From: Elusimicrobiota bacterium
Lineage (GTDB): Bacteria; Elusimicrobiota; Elusimicrobia; Elusimicrobiales; UBA9959
DNA length: 64,000 nt
Assembly: GCA_009773155.1 (NCBI GenBank)
Contig: WOVA01000017.1
Coordinates: 1-64,000 of the forward strand
Reading direction: 5' to 3'
Made by a program: the position numbers and the translations under genes. The notes below the pieces were generated by a model. The model saw only the letters and a program-made list of their open reading frames with translations, did no database searches and was not told the DNA's origin. Shown here piece by piece: positions 51,494-59,727 of this stretch; position 1 is the first letter of the stretch, and the number at the start of each line of letters is the position of its first letter.

Positions 51494-53187
51494 ATCTTCC
51501 CCCCTTTTCCCTCGGCATAGGGCGGCGGCAGGATGGGCGGCTTATTGTTGGACTTGGAGACCTTCTCCGTCTCCATCTCGCTGAAGAGCAGGCTGGGCGA
51601 GACGGCCGAAACCGGCACCCAGCCGGACTCGGCGCCGCAGGTGCCGTTGAACACGCCGGCGTCGTCGGCCGCGGCCTTTATGCGGGAGAAAGCCTGTATG
51701 GGCGTGCCGATAAGGTTAAGGCCGCGCACGGCCTCGTCGGGGCGGCCGTCCGCGTAGACCTTGTAGGCCAGCAGGACGTGCACCGTGAAGCTCTGGGGAA
51801 GCACGCGCTGGGTTATGGTGAAGCCGCCGGAGATGTCGCGTATGAGCAGGCCGTGGGGCTTGCCCGACTTTTTTATCTCCTCCAGAAGCATCTTCCTCAG
51901 TTCCGGGTAGGCCACCGCGGAAGATGCCTCGACTATCAGATTGCCCTGGCGGGCGACGACTCCGCGGCCCGGGGAGCGGCGGCCGTGGCCGTTGGAGACG
52001 GGAAAACCGTCGATCGGGGTGCGGCCCATGAGAAAGCCTTTCAGCACGCCGTTCTCCACCAGCGGCGCGCGGGCGGCCCTGACCGCCTCGTCGTCGTGGG
52101 TATAATGCCCGCGCAGGAACTGGCCCTTGATATCACGGACCGACGGATCGTCGTAGACCGTCAGGATCTCCGGCATTATTCTCTGGCCCAGCATCTTGGC
52201 GAAGGTCTGGCCCTCGCTCTCGCTCTTCTGGCGATGGCCCTCTATGCGGTGGCCGAAGATCTCATGGAAGAATACGCCGGCCGCGGGCCCCTCCAGTATG
52301 GCGGGGCCGCTGTAAGGCTCGCTGGGCTCGGACTCCAGCAGCGCGGCAAGCTCGGCGACGGAATTAGCCATGTCGGCGGCTATCTCCGGCTCGCCGGGCA
52401 GCCCGCCCGGCGCGTCGGAGTGATAGGACTTGCTGCGCGAGAGGTCCATGCCGTCTTCGGTCCTGGCGGTGAGATAATAGGTCAGGGAGAGATAGTTGTT
52501 GCCGGTCACCACCGAAGAACCCTCGGAATTGAGCATGTAGCGGTTCATGGCGCTGGCGTTAAGGGAAACGCCCGAGCGGATGATGAAGCCGTGCTTTTTG
52601 AACTTCTCCGACAGGCGCCGGGTCAGCTCCCGGTAGCCGGCCTTGTCCAGTTCCGGCAGCGCGACCGGGGAGTAGAAAGTCTCGGCGGGGGCCGGCGAGA
52701 AATCGCCGGACTTATCCTTCTCCTCCGCCGTGACGCCGATATTGGTCTTGACCTTGGCGTAGCGGTCCAGCGCGGCCTTATAGGCGGCGTCGGTCAGTTC
52801 CCAGACCCTGGCGCGGATGGCCGCCGCGTCGGCCCCGACCGGCAGTTCCGCGGAAGCCTGGTCCTTAGAATTGAGCCGGGACTGCGCGCCCTTAAGCTCA
52901 TGCGTATTATCCAGCTCCGGCGAACCGAAGCGCGCGTCTACGTCCAGCCGGCGGTCACGGCCCGAGTTTTCCCCGGACAGGGCGCCCAGTGTGGCGCCGA
53001 CCGAATAGGACTCAGTGTCCGTAGCGCCGTAATGGAGGAAGTAGAGCGGGACCTTTTCCGCCGACTTCAGGCTGGAGAAGGACCTGTCCAGCTCCGTCTT
53101 AAGGGCTTTGAGGAGAGGGTCTTCGGCCGGAGAGAGGGCGGCGGCGGGGAGGGTGAAGAAAAAAAACAGGGCGGCGGTTCGCAGCAT
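51490..53187 (-). CDS. Exported TldD-like metalloprotease
   Basis: The 565-residue protein has a signal peptide (MLRTAALFFFFTLPAAALSP) and the TldD fold with the zinc motif HEIFGH at residues 308-313 (AAGVFFHEIFGHRIEGHRQK). Other family parts are YMLNSEGSSVVTGNNYLSLT, VENGVLKGFLMGRTPIDGFP VSNGHGRR and GGFTITQRVLPQSFTVHVLL AYKVY. It is the active partner of the TldE-like protein encoded downstream. TldDE processes peptides such as microcin B17 and CcdA; substrates of an exported pair are unknown. It sits between two molybdo-hydroxylase sets. A family A repeat lies 18 bases upstream. Confidence 0.85.
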   Translation of the reverse strand: MLRTAALFFFFTLPAAALSPAEDPLLKALKTELDRSFSSLKSAEKVPLYFLHYGATDTESYSVGATLGALSGENSGRDRRLDVDARFGSPELDNTHELKGAQSRLNSKDQASAELPVGADAAAIRARVWELTDAAYKAALDRYAKVKTNIGVTAEEKDKSGDFSPAPAETFYSPVALPELDKAGYRELTRRLSEKFKKHGFIIRSGVSLNASAMNRYMLNSEGSSVVTGNNYLSLTYYLTARTEDGMDLSRSKSYHSDAPGGLPGEPEIAADMANSVAELAALLESEPSEPYSGPAILEGPAAGVFFHEIFGHRIEGHRQKSESEGQTFAKMLGQRIMPEILTVYDDPSVRDIKGQFLRGHYTHDDEAVRAARAPLVENGVLKGFLMGRTPIDGFPVSNGHGRRSPGRGVVARQGNLIVEASSAVAYPELRKMLLEEIKKSGKPHGLLIRDISGGFTITQRVLPQSFTVHVLLAYKVYADGRPDEAVRGLNLIGTPIQAFSRIKAAADDAGVFNGTCGAESGWVPVSAVSPSLLFSEMETEKVSKSNNKPPILPPPYAEGKGGKI

Positions 53188-53205
53188 GTTGTCCTCAGTT
53201 TTTTA

Positions 53206-53232
53206 GGGGACACCATGCGGAATGGTGTCCCC
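53206..53232. repeat. Family A palindromic repeat, copy 4 (one mismatch)
   Basis: GGGGACACCATGC, central G, then GAATGGTGTCCCC, one change from a perfect palindrome. It lies in the 57-base gap between the FAD subunit of set 2 and the exported TldD-like gene. Confidence 0.9.
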
Positions 53233-53244
53233 GGCGACAGATAT

Positions 53245-54090
53245 TCAGGCGGCGGCTATCTTAGCCAGGGCGCGGGCCGCCAGCACGCGCACCATGGCCT
53301 TGCGGTAACCGGCCTCGGAACGGGTGTCGGTTATGGGAGAAGCTTCGCTCTCGGCCAGGGCGGCGGCTTCGCTTATCGTACCCTCGTCCAGGCGGCGGCC
53401 GTAGAGGAATTCCGCGGCTTTGCGGGCCATAAGCGGCACCGGGGCGACGGAGGCGCAGGAGATGACGGTCTCCTTCACCACCCCGCCGGAGATCTCCGCC
53501 GAAACGCAGACCGAGACCTTGGAGATGCCGAAATAAGAGCGCGGGCCCAGCTTCTCGTACGCGGACACATGGCGCCACTTCGGCACCTCGAAGCCCAGTA
53601 TCAGCTCGTCCTTCCGGAGGGCGGTCCGCTTGGGACCAAGGAAAAAAGCGGGGAGGGGCAGCTTGCGCTTGACGCCCTTGAGCAGGAGCACGATAGAGGC
53701 TTTTTCAGAGCAGAGGGCGCAGACGCCGTCGGCGCAGGGACTGCCGTTGGCGGCGTTGCCGCCGATGGTGGCCATATTGCGCAGGCTGGGGCTGGCGTAA
53801 TGCGGGGCGGCCAGCGCCAGCGCCGGCAGCCACTTCTTTACCGCCGGCATTTCGGCCAGGGCGGAGATGGTCAGGCCTGAACCGATAAAAAGCGACGAGG
53901 GAGTTTCGCGGAAGGAGCGCAGTTCTTTGAGGCCGCTGATGTCCACCCAGCAGTCGCCGGCGTGACCGTGGGAGGCGGCTATCATAAGGTCGGTGCCGCC
54001 GGCGAGATACCGCCTGTCGCGCGGCAGCGAAGGAAGGGTCTTCCAGAGGTGCGCCAGCGAGGACGGTCTTACGAGCAGCTCCGGCCTCAT
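53245..54090 (-). CDS. Molybdo-hydroxylase FAD-binding subunit (set 2)
   Basis: The 281-residue CoxM/XdhB-type subunit starts RPELLVRPSSLAHLWKTLPS and has RYLAGGTDLMIAASHGHAGD CWVDISGLKEL for FAD binding, SLRNMATIGGNAANGSPCAD and the C-terminal MVRVLAARALAKIAAA. The FAD motifs are better kept than in set 1. It overlaps the 2Fe-2S subunit by 4 bases and is the last gene of set 2. Confidence 0.94.
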   Translation of the reverse strand: MRPELLVRPSSLAHLWKTLPSLPRDRRYLAGGTDLMIAASHGHAGDCWVDISGLKELRSFRETPSSLFIGSGLTISALAEMPAVKKWLPALALAAPHYASPSLRNMATIGGNAANGSPCADGVCALCSEKASIVLLLKGVKRKLPLPAFFLGPKRTALRKDELILGFEVPKWRHVSAYEKLGPRSYFGISKVSVCVSAEISGGVVKETVISCASVAPVPLMARKAAEFLYGRRLDEGTISEAAALAESEASPITDTRSEAGYRKAMVRVLAARALAKIAAA

Positions 54091-54575
54091 CGCTTCCCCT
54101 TCTTCTTAAGCTCGTCGCGGGAGAGTTCCACGGCGCCGAGTATCTTCTCATAGCCGGTGCAGCGGCAGAGATTGCCGGTCAGTTCCAGCTTGATGTCTTC
54201 AAGCGTCGCGGCCGGCTTGCGGCGCAGCAGCGCCTCGGCGGCCACTATGATGCCGGGGATGCAGAAGCCGCACTGCACGGCGCCCTCTTCCATGAAAGTC
54301 TTCTGTATGGGGTGCAGGCCGCCGTCGCGGCCCTTTATGCCTTCGATGGTGACTATCTCCCGGCCGTGGGCCTGGGCGGCCAGCATCAGGCAGGAGTTGA
54401 CGGCGCGGCCGTCGAGCAGTATCAGGCAGGCGCCGCATTCCCCCTCGCCGCAGCCTTCCTTGGTTCCCTTAAGCCCCAGGTCCTCGCGCAGGAACTCGAG
54501 CATCGTGCGCGAGGCCGCTATCCCGCGGCTCACCCTTCCGCCGTTGACGACGCAGTCGAGAAGGGAACGGTCCAT
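54087..54575 (-). CDS. Molybdo-hydroxylase 2Fe-2S subunit (set 2)
   Basis: The 162-residue protein carries both cluster motifs: CGEGECGACLILLDGRAVNSC and QCGFCIPGIIVAAEALL with GNLCRCTGYEKILGAVELS. It relays electrons between the molybdenum site and FAD. Its ATG shares bases with the stop of the FlgO-like gene (TGATG), an unusual neighbour inside this gene set. Confidence 0.95.
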   Translation of the reverse strand: MDRSLLDCVVNGGRVSRGIAASRTMLEFLREDLGLKGTKEGCGEGECGACLILLDGRAVNSCLMLAAQAHGREIVTIEGIKGRDGGLHPIQKTFMEEGAVQCGFCIPGIIVAAEALLRRKPAATLEDIKLELTGNLCRCTGYEKILGAVELSRDELKKKGKR

Positions 54576-55867
54576 CAGAAAGTGAAGCCCATGCCGATAA
54601 GGAACTTGGCGCCGCTTATTATTATGCGGTCGCTTTCACCGGCCACGCCACGATCGAAGCCGATGCTGTTGAGCTCATAGCGCAGTTCGGTCACGATCTG
54701 AGTATTGTTCCCGGCCCGGATGCGCAGGCCTATGGGGACCCGGAGCATGACGCCCACGCCCATATCGTTGACGGGGCGGCCGAACGTGGAGGTATCGGTG
54801 AACCCTTTCACATACGGCAGACTTATCGTATTCAGAGAGAGGCCGAAACCCATGCCGATATAGGGATTCACTCTGGGGCCGGGATGCCTTATGAGCAGGT
54901 CGCCGCTTATGCCGAAGCTTTTGACGGTGGCGTAATCATCGGAATTAAAAGTGACGTTGCCGGACGTTAAGCCGTTAAGGCTCCAGGCCGCGGTCTGCTG
55001 CTTGATGTTCCGGCTCTCAAAAGAGAACTCAATATCCCCGCCGAAGACGCCCTTGCCGAAACCGCCCACGCGCATGGCCAGGGGGCCGAACCCCTCGGTG
55101 GCCAGCTTGTCGAACCTGACTGAGCGGAAATCTACGCCGCTGCCGAACGAATCCACTTTTATGCCGATATCGTTGTTCGTCGTGTAACTGTTGCTGATGG
55201 TTATGTTCCCGTTCGAATTGGCGAACTCCAGGCTCATATTCGGAGCGCCGAAACCCAGGAAAACGTCAAAAAAACCGTATTCATTGGGATGGCGCGCGCG
55301 GGGGGCCGCCGGCGCGGCAGCCTGCTGCGGCTGGTAGACCTGCTGCGGCCGGGCCTGCTGCTGCGCGGGCATCTGCGTCGGGGCGTCGCCTATCCAGTCC
55401 TTTTCGACGGTGACCTGCGCGGCGCCTATGGCCTGCGCCGTCTCGGTCTTGATAAGCCGGGCGTTGACCTCTATCCTGCCGCTGGCGGTCTCGACCAGCG
55501 TGCCGGTGATTATGGCCTCGACGCCGAGCACCTTGCCCAGTTCCTTGGCGCTGGTGGCGTCTATGGCGCCGGTATTCTGCAGTTTGAGCTCGTCCATGAC
55601 CTTGGTGAGGACGCTGCGCTCGATGATCTCGAACTTGCGCATATTGATCATCTTTATGGTAAGGCGCTCGGAGATCACGGAACCGTCCTTGGAGACGGAA
55701 CGCCCGTCGGCGTGGGCGAAAGGTATGATGGCTATCTTCTTATTCTCTATCGAAGAACCGGCCTCGGTCAGTTCTTTCGCCAATCTGTCGTAGTTGTCCT
55801 GCGCGGCGGCCCCCCCGGCCAGTACGGCCACTACCAGCAGCGCTGCGAATATTCTTACGGCTTTCAT
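54575..55867 (-). CDS. FlgO/CsgG-like domain plus C-terminal outer-membrane beta-barrel
   Basis: I start at 55867 (MKAVRIFAALLVVAVLAGGA), giving a signal peptide and 430 residues. Residues about 35-155 resemble the FlgO/CsgG-type domain (IENKKIAIIPFAHADGRSVS, SERLTIKMINMRKFEIIERS VLTKVMDELKLQNTGAIDAT, GVEAIITGTLVE). A Gln/Pro/Ala-rich linker follows (about 170-195), and residues 200-430 form a probable beta-barrel ending in aromatic GMGFTF as outer-membrane proteins do. It lies between the large and small molybdo-hydroxylase genes of set 2 and overlaps both, which ties its expression to them. Function unknown. Confidence 0.7.
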   Translation of the reverse strand: MKAVRIFAALLVVAVLAGGAAAQDNYDRLAKELTEAGSSIENKKIAIIPFAHADGRSVSKDGSVISERLTIKMINMRKFEIIERSVLTKVMDELKLQNTGAIDATSAKELGKVLGVEAIITGTLVETASGRIEVNARLIKTETAQAIGAAQVTVEKDWIGDAPTQMPAQQQARPQQVYQPQQAAAPAAPRARHPNEYGFFDVFLGFGAPNMSLEFANSNGNITISNSYTTNNDIGIKVDSFGSGVDFRSVRFDKLATEGFGPLAMRVGGFGKGVFGGDIEFSFESRNIKQQTAAWSLNGLTSGNVTFNSDDYATVKSFGISGDLLIRHPGPRVNPYIGMGFGLSLNTISLPYVKGFTDTSTFGRPVNDMGVGVMLRVPIGLRIRAGNNTQIVTELRYELNSIGFDRGVAGESDRIIISGAKFLIGMGFTF

Positions 55868-58170
55868 TTTTTCCCTCCGGAGATCTTTCTCTCTTCCATA
55901 CCCTGCCATATCTTTTCGGGCAGCAGCGGAACCGAGTTCACGCGCACGCCCGAGGCGGCTTTCACGGCGTTGGCCACGGCGGCCGCCACTCCTATGAGCG
56001 GCACTTCCCCCATGCCCTTGGCTTTATAGGGCCCGTCCTCGTAATCTTTCTCTATGAAAGTTATATCATATTCGGGTTTATCGGCGGTAGTGGCGATGAC
56101 ATAGCCGGTGAAGTTGGGATTGGCCATGATGCCGTTCTTATAGACCAGGTTCTCGTAGACCGCCCAGCTCATCCCCTGCAGCATCCCCCCCTGCGCCTGG
56201 CCGTCCGCCAGCCGCGGGTTGATTATTTTACCCACATCGAAGGCGCCCCAGAGCTTCATGACCTTCAGGACGCCGGTCTCCAGGTCCACCTCGACCTCGG
56301 CGACGTCGGCCGACCAGGAATAGGTGACATAGGCGTCGCCCTGGCCGTCCTTCATGTCGTAAGTAGTACGGGGCGCCGCGTACCAGCCCTCTTCGCACAT
56401 CTTTAGCCGGCGGCTCCAGCATTCTTTCACCACTTCGCCGAAGGTCACCCTGTGGTCGGCTATGGAAAAGACGCCATCGGCGGCCTGCATCATGCCGGCG
56501 ATGTCGGCCCCTTTCTCCTTAAGCAGGTCCAGCGCGGTCCTGAAGAGATTGTCCCGTATCGGCTTGGCCGCCTCTATGATGGCGTTGCCGCTCATCAGCG
56601 TGGTGCGGCTGGCCACCGTCGGCCCGGAGTCGGGGACCTTGGTGGAATCGACTTCCTCCACGCGCACGCTCTCATAGGGAGCGTTGAGCGTCTCGGCGGC
56701 TATCTGGGCCAGCACGGTCAGCGCGCCCTGCCCCATCTCGGTGTTGCCGACGTTTACCGTCACGCTGGCGTCCTTGTAGATATTGACCAGCGCGCCGGCG
56801 CGGTCGAGGCAGCGGCCCCTGGCGCCCAGACCGACGCCGTAATAGGCGGCGGACACGCCCAGGCCGCGGGCCTTGTTCCCCTCCACCCTGCGGAAGCCGG
56901 TCTCCGCCCACTTATCCCAGCCCGACTTCCCTCGCACGGCCTCTACCAGCTCGCGCAGGCCGCAGGACGAGGTCAGGACCTGGCCGGTGGCCGTGGCGTC
57001 GCCGGGGCCGAGGAGGTTGTGGAGACGGAAATCCACCGGGTCCTTGCCGGCCTTCGCCGCCAGCTCATCGATGAGCGATTCCTGGGCGAAAGAGATCTGC
57101 GGCTGGCCGAAACCGCGGAAGGCGCCGGCCGGCACCTTGTTGGTCGCCGCGGCGTAAGTCTCGATGAGGACGTTCTCTATCCTGTACGGCCCGGCGGCGT
57201 GCACGGTGCCGCGCCAGAGCACTATCGGCGAGAGCGTCGAATAGGCGCCGGCGTCGAGCACGTATTTCACCACGCAGGAGGTGATGCGGCCGTTCTTATC
57301 GGCGCCGTAGGTTACGCGCGACCAGGACGGGTGGCGCTTGGACATCGAGCGGAAGTCCTCTGTGCGGTCGTAGATGAGCCGCACTGGGCGGCCCGTCTTC
57401 AGCGCGCAGAGAGCGGCGTGCGAGGCGACCAGCGCCGGCACGTCCTCCTTGCCGCCGAAACCGCCGCCGGTGACGGTCTGGATTATCTTAACCTTGTTGT
57501 AAGGCAGGCCGCAGGCGGCCGCGACCGCGTCGAGCACGTAGAAAGGGCACTGGGTGGTGGTATAGACCACCAGGCCGCCGTCGGGCTGCGGCACGGCTAT
57601 GGCGCCCTGGGTCTCGAGGTAGGCGTGCACCTGGTAGTTGGTGGTGAATTCGCCTTCGACGGTGTAGGCGGCCCCGGCCAGCGCTTTTTTGGCGTCGCCT
57701 TTCCTGATGAAGAACTTTGCAAAGACATTATCCTGACCGTAGAGCTTGACAGCCCCCTTCTCCAGCGACTTAAGCGGGTCGGTCTCGAAGGGCAGCTCCT
57801 TGTATTTTATGGCTGCGGCCTGCGCGGCGGCGCGGGCGGCGCGGTGGCTGTCGGCCACGACGAGCGCGACGGTCTCGCCCTCGAAGCGGGCCTCGCCCTC
57901 GGGCAGGAAAGGATAATCGGTGTCCACCAGCGGCCACTTGTTGGGGCCGCGCAGGTCCTTATAAGTCACCAGCGCGCGGTAGCCGCTTATTTTTTTAGCC
58001 GCGGCGTCGGATATGCCGCTTATCTTTATCCTCGGGCGCGGATTGCGCACCGCGGCGGCGTGCAGCATGCCGGGAAAGTCCAGGTCGGCGGAATAGAGGG
58101 CCTTGCCCGTCGCCTTTATCTCGGCGTCCTTGCGCGGCAGGGATTTCCCTACGAAAGAGAGCTTTTCCAT
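55864..58170 (-). CDS. Molybdo-hydroxylase large subunit, xanthine dehydrogenase family (set 2)
   Basis: The 768-residue subunit has VGKSLPRKDAEIKATGKALY SADLDFPGMLHAAAVRNPRP, TVTGGGFGGKEDVPALVASH, PAGAFRGFGQPQISFAQESL, VNVGNTEMGQGALTVLAQIA and the C-terminal KAKGMGEVPLIGVAAAVANA with the catalytic glutamate. It is diverged from the set 1 subunit (GMGE here against SVSE there), so the two enzymes probably act on different compounds. The substrate cannot be told from sequence alone. A partial family B repeat lies just upstream of its ribosome site. Confidence 0.93.
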   Translation of the reverse strand: MEKLSFVGKSLPRKDAEIKATGKALYSADLDFPGMLHAAAVRNPRPRIKISGISDAAAKKISGYRALVTYKDLRGPNKWPLVDTDYPFLPEGEARFEGETVALVVADSHRAARAAAQAAAIKYKELPFETDPLKSLEKGAVKLYGQDNVFAKFFIRKGDAKKALAGAAYTVEGEFTTNYQVHAYLETQGAIAVPQPDGGLVVYTTTQCPFYVLDAVAAACGLPYNKVKIIQTVTGGGFGGKEDVPALVASHAALCALKTGRPVRLIYDRTEDFRSMSKRHPSWSRVTYGADKNGRITSCVVKYVLDAGAYSTLSPIVLWRGTVHAAGPYRIENVLIETYAAATNKVPAGAFRGFGQPQISFAQESLIDELAAKAGKDPVDFRLHNLLGPGDATATGQVLTSSCGLRELVEAVRGKSGWDKWAETGFRRVEGNKARGLGVSAAYYGVGLGARGRCLDRAGALVNIYKDASVTVNVGNTEMGQGALTVLAQIAAETLNAPYESVRVEEVDSTKVPDSGPTVASRTTLMSGNAIIEAAKPIRDNLFRTALDLLKEKGADIAGMMQAADGVFSIADHRVTFGEVVKECWSRRLKMCEEGWYAAPRTTYDMKDGQGDAYVTYSWSADVAEVEVDLETGVLKVMKLWGAFDVGKIINPRLADGQAQGGMLQGMSWAVYENLVYKNGIMANPNFTGYVIATTADKPEYDITFIEKDYEDGPYKAKGMGEVPLIGVAAAVANAVKAASGVRVNSVPLLPEKIWQGMEERKISGGKK

Positions 58171-58180
58171 GATACCTCTT

Positions 58181-58208
58181 GGGGGACGTTGATGAATTGA
58201 TGACTAAT
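58181..58208. repeat. Partial family B-type repeat
   Basis: GGGGGACGTTG matches the start of the family B arms, then the sequence departs (ATGAATTGATGACTAAT). No right arm is present, so it is a half-element or another variant. It lies between XdhC and the large subunit of set 2, 11 bases from the start codon of the latter. Confidence 0.5.
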
Positions 58209-58215
58209 AGCGGAC

Positions 58216-59037
58216 TTATGCGGCCTTCTTGCCGACCGCGACGTCGCGCATATGGGCGCCGTCGCGCTTATAGTGCACCTTTATTATCTCGGCCAGGACC
58301 GAGACGGCTATCTCGCCCGGGGCCTTGCCGCCCAGGTTGAGGCCTATCGGCGAATGGACGCGCGCGTCCTTGAGCGGAAAAAGCTTCTTTTTCTCCAGCT
58401 GCCGGAAGATCTCCATGACCTTGGCGGCGCTGCCTATCATGCCGATATAGGCGGCGTTGGTGCGTATGAGCGCCTCGAGGCACTCCCTGTCCAGCGCGTG
58501 GCCGCGCGTCACTATGACGGCGTAGGTGTCCTTATCCACGCCGGCCGCGGCCACGGCTTCATGCGGCTGTTCGTTTATTATCGCGAGCGCCTCGGGGAAA
58601 CGCTCGCCGTTGGCGAATTCCTTGCGGTCGTCGGCCACCAGGTAGGGATAGCCGGCCATGCGGCAGGCCTCGGCTATCTTCATGCCGACATGGCCGCCGC
58701 CCAGGATGAGAACCTTGAAAGGGTTTTTGTAGACGTCTATGAAGACTTCCATGTCGCCCATGCAGATCATGCCGGTATTGCCGCCGGGCTTGAGGCCGAA
58801 GGAGAATTTTCCCCCGTCGCCTTTGGCTATGCATTCGACGGCTTTCTTTATGACAAGCGCTTCGACCGCGCCGCCGCCGACCGTGCCTTCGATGGAACCG
58901 TCGGAGTAGACCAGCATCCTGGCGCCGGCCTCGCGCGGGGTGGAGCCGGCCACGCTGATAACGGTGACGAAGGCCGCCCCGCGGCCGGAATCTATGGCCT
59001 CGGAAAGCATCTTGATTAGGTTCTTTGATTCTTTCAT
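58216..59037 (-). CDS. XdhC/CoxI family maturation protein
   Basis: XdhC-type proteins bind and sulfurate the molybdenum cofactor before it is put into molybdo-hydroxylases. The 273-residue protein has the N-terminal XdhC motif (VISVAGSTPREAGARMLVYS DGSIEGTVGGGAVE), a middle linker and a C-terminal Rossmann part (VLILGGGHVGMKIAEACRMA GYPYLVADDR ... YAVIVTRGHALDRECLEALI, YIGMIGSAAKV, HSPIGLNLGGKAPGEIAVSV). It serves one or both molybdo-hydroxylase sets. The start overlaps the stop of a 25-residue ORF (ATGA). Confidence 0.93.
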   Translation of the reverse strand: MKESKNLIKMLSEAIDSGRGAAFVTVISVAGSTPREAGARMLVYSDGSIEGTVGGGAVEALVIKKAVECIAKGDGGKFSFGLKPGGNTGMICMGDMEVFIDVYKNPFKVLILGGGHVGMKIAEACRMAGYPYLVADDRKEFANGERFPEALAIINEQPHEAVAAAGVDKDTYAVIVTRGHALDRECLEALIRTNAAYIGMIGSAAKVMEIFRQLEKKKLFPLKDARVHSPIGLNLGGKAPGEIAVSVLAEIIKVHYKRDGAHMRDVAVGKKAA

Positions 59038-59111
59038 GCCAGCAATTCTACATAAAATCCCATGACCGCGGACGATATGGCCATCGGGATGGTAAGCAGG
59101 TTGAAGAACAT
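59034..59111 (-). CDS. Small hydrophobic membrane protein, 25 residues
   Basis: A frame from ATG 59111 to TGA 59034 encodes MFFNLLTIPMAISSAVMG then FYVELLA, almost entirely hydrophobic and long enough for one membrane helix. An excellent Shine-Dalgarno (AAGGAG) lies 7 bases upstream, the frame starts 16 bases after the MobA-like stop and its stop overlaps the XdhC start in ATGA. This tight placement strongly suggests real translation. Whether the peptide has a role or serves only to couple translation of XdhC cannot be told. Confidence 0.6.
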   Translation of the reverse strand: MFFNLLTIPMAISSAVMGFYVELLA

Positions 59112-59127
59112 AGAAGTGCTCCTTGGC

Positions 59128-59727
59128 TCAACCGCCGGACAGGCCGGCGTAATCCTCCGGCGTGTCGAAATCCCTGATTATCTCCGCGTCGTCCAGGTCC
59201 AGATCGGCTATCCTCACCGACGGGTGATGCGTCACCCAGTGCAGCCCTTTGTCCAACGGCCCCTCGAAACACAGCTGCCTGTGCGCCGCCGGTATGATTA
59301 CCGGATGACCGCGCTTCATCCGCGAATCCGCGGCCCGGAAAGTCCGCGGGATGACTATCGAATCCTTATTAGCCAGCCAGCAGTCAATAACTTTCCGGTA
59401 TGTCGCGGGGGCTATGGTCGGCTGGTCGACGAGGCAGACCATGAAAGCTTCGGCGGCCTTGTCGGCGGCCCCCAGCCCCGCGCGCAGAGAAGAGAGCTGG
59501 CCGTCCTCGGGCCGCGGGTTAACCGCGACTTTCTCCCCCGCCGGCGTCCATACCGCCAGTATCTCCGCTTCGGCCCGGCCCAGTACCGCCACGCGGTCCT
59601 CGACGCCCGCTCCGCGCAGCGCCACGCAGACATGCTCGATAAAGGGAAGCCCCCTCCACTCCAGCAGGGCCTTCGGCTTTCCCATCCGGGAAGACTCACC
59701 GGCGGCCAGTATTATCGCCGAGATCAT
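59128..59727 (-). CDS. MobA/MocA-like molybdopterin nucleotidyltransferase
   Basis: The 199-residue protein has the nucleotidyltransferase signature ISAIILAAGESSRMGKPKAL LEWRGLPFIEHV at its start, VCLVDQPTIAPATYRKVIDC with metal-binding aspartate, and RGHPVIIPAAHRQ. It probably adds CMP (MocA) to molybdopterin to form the dinucleotide used by xanthine-dehydrogenase-family enzymes; a GMP-adding MobA role is less likely beside these genes. It overlaps the DinG-like gene by 4 bases (ATGA). Confidence 0.88.
   Translation of the reverse strand: MISAIILAAGESSRMGKPKALLEWRGLPFIEHVCVALRGAGVEDRVAVLGRAEAEILAVWTPAGEKVAVNPRPEDGQLSSLRAGLGAADKAAEAFMVCLVDQPTIAPATYRKVIDCWLANKDSIVIPRTFRAADSRMKRGHPVIIPAAHRQLCFEGPLDKGLHWVTHHPSVRIADLDLDDAEIIRDFDTPEDYAGLSGG

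Noticed and set aside
56452-58200. Long plus-strand frame opposite the set 2 large subunit
   Set aside because: Antisense shadow caused by high GC at third positions; no domain.
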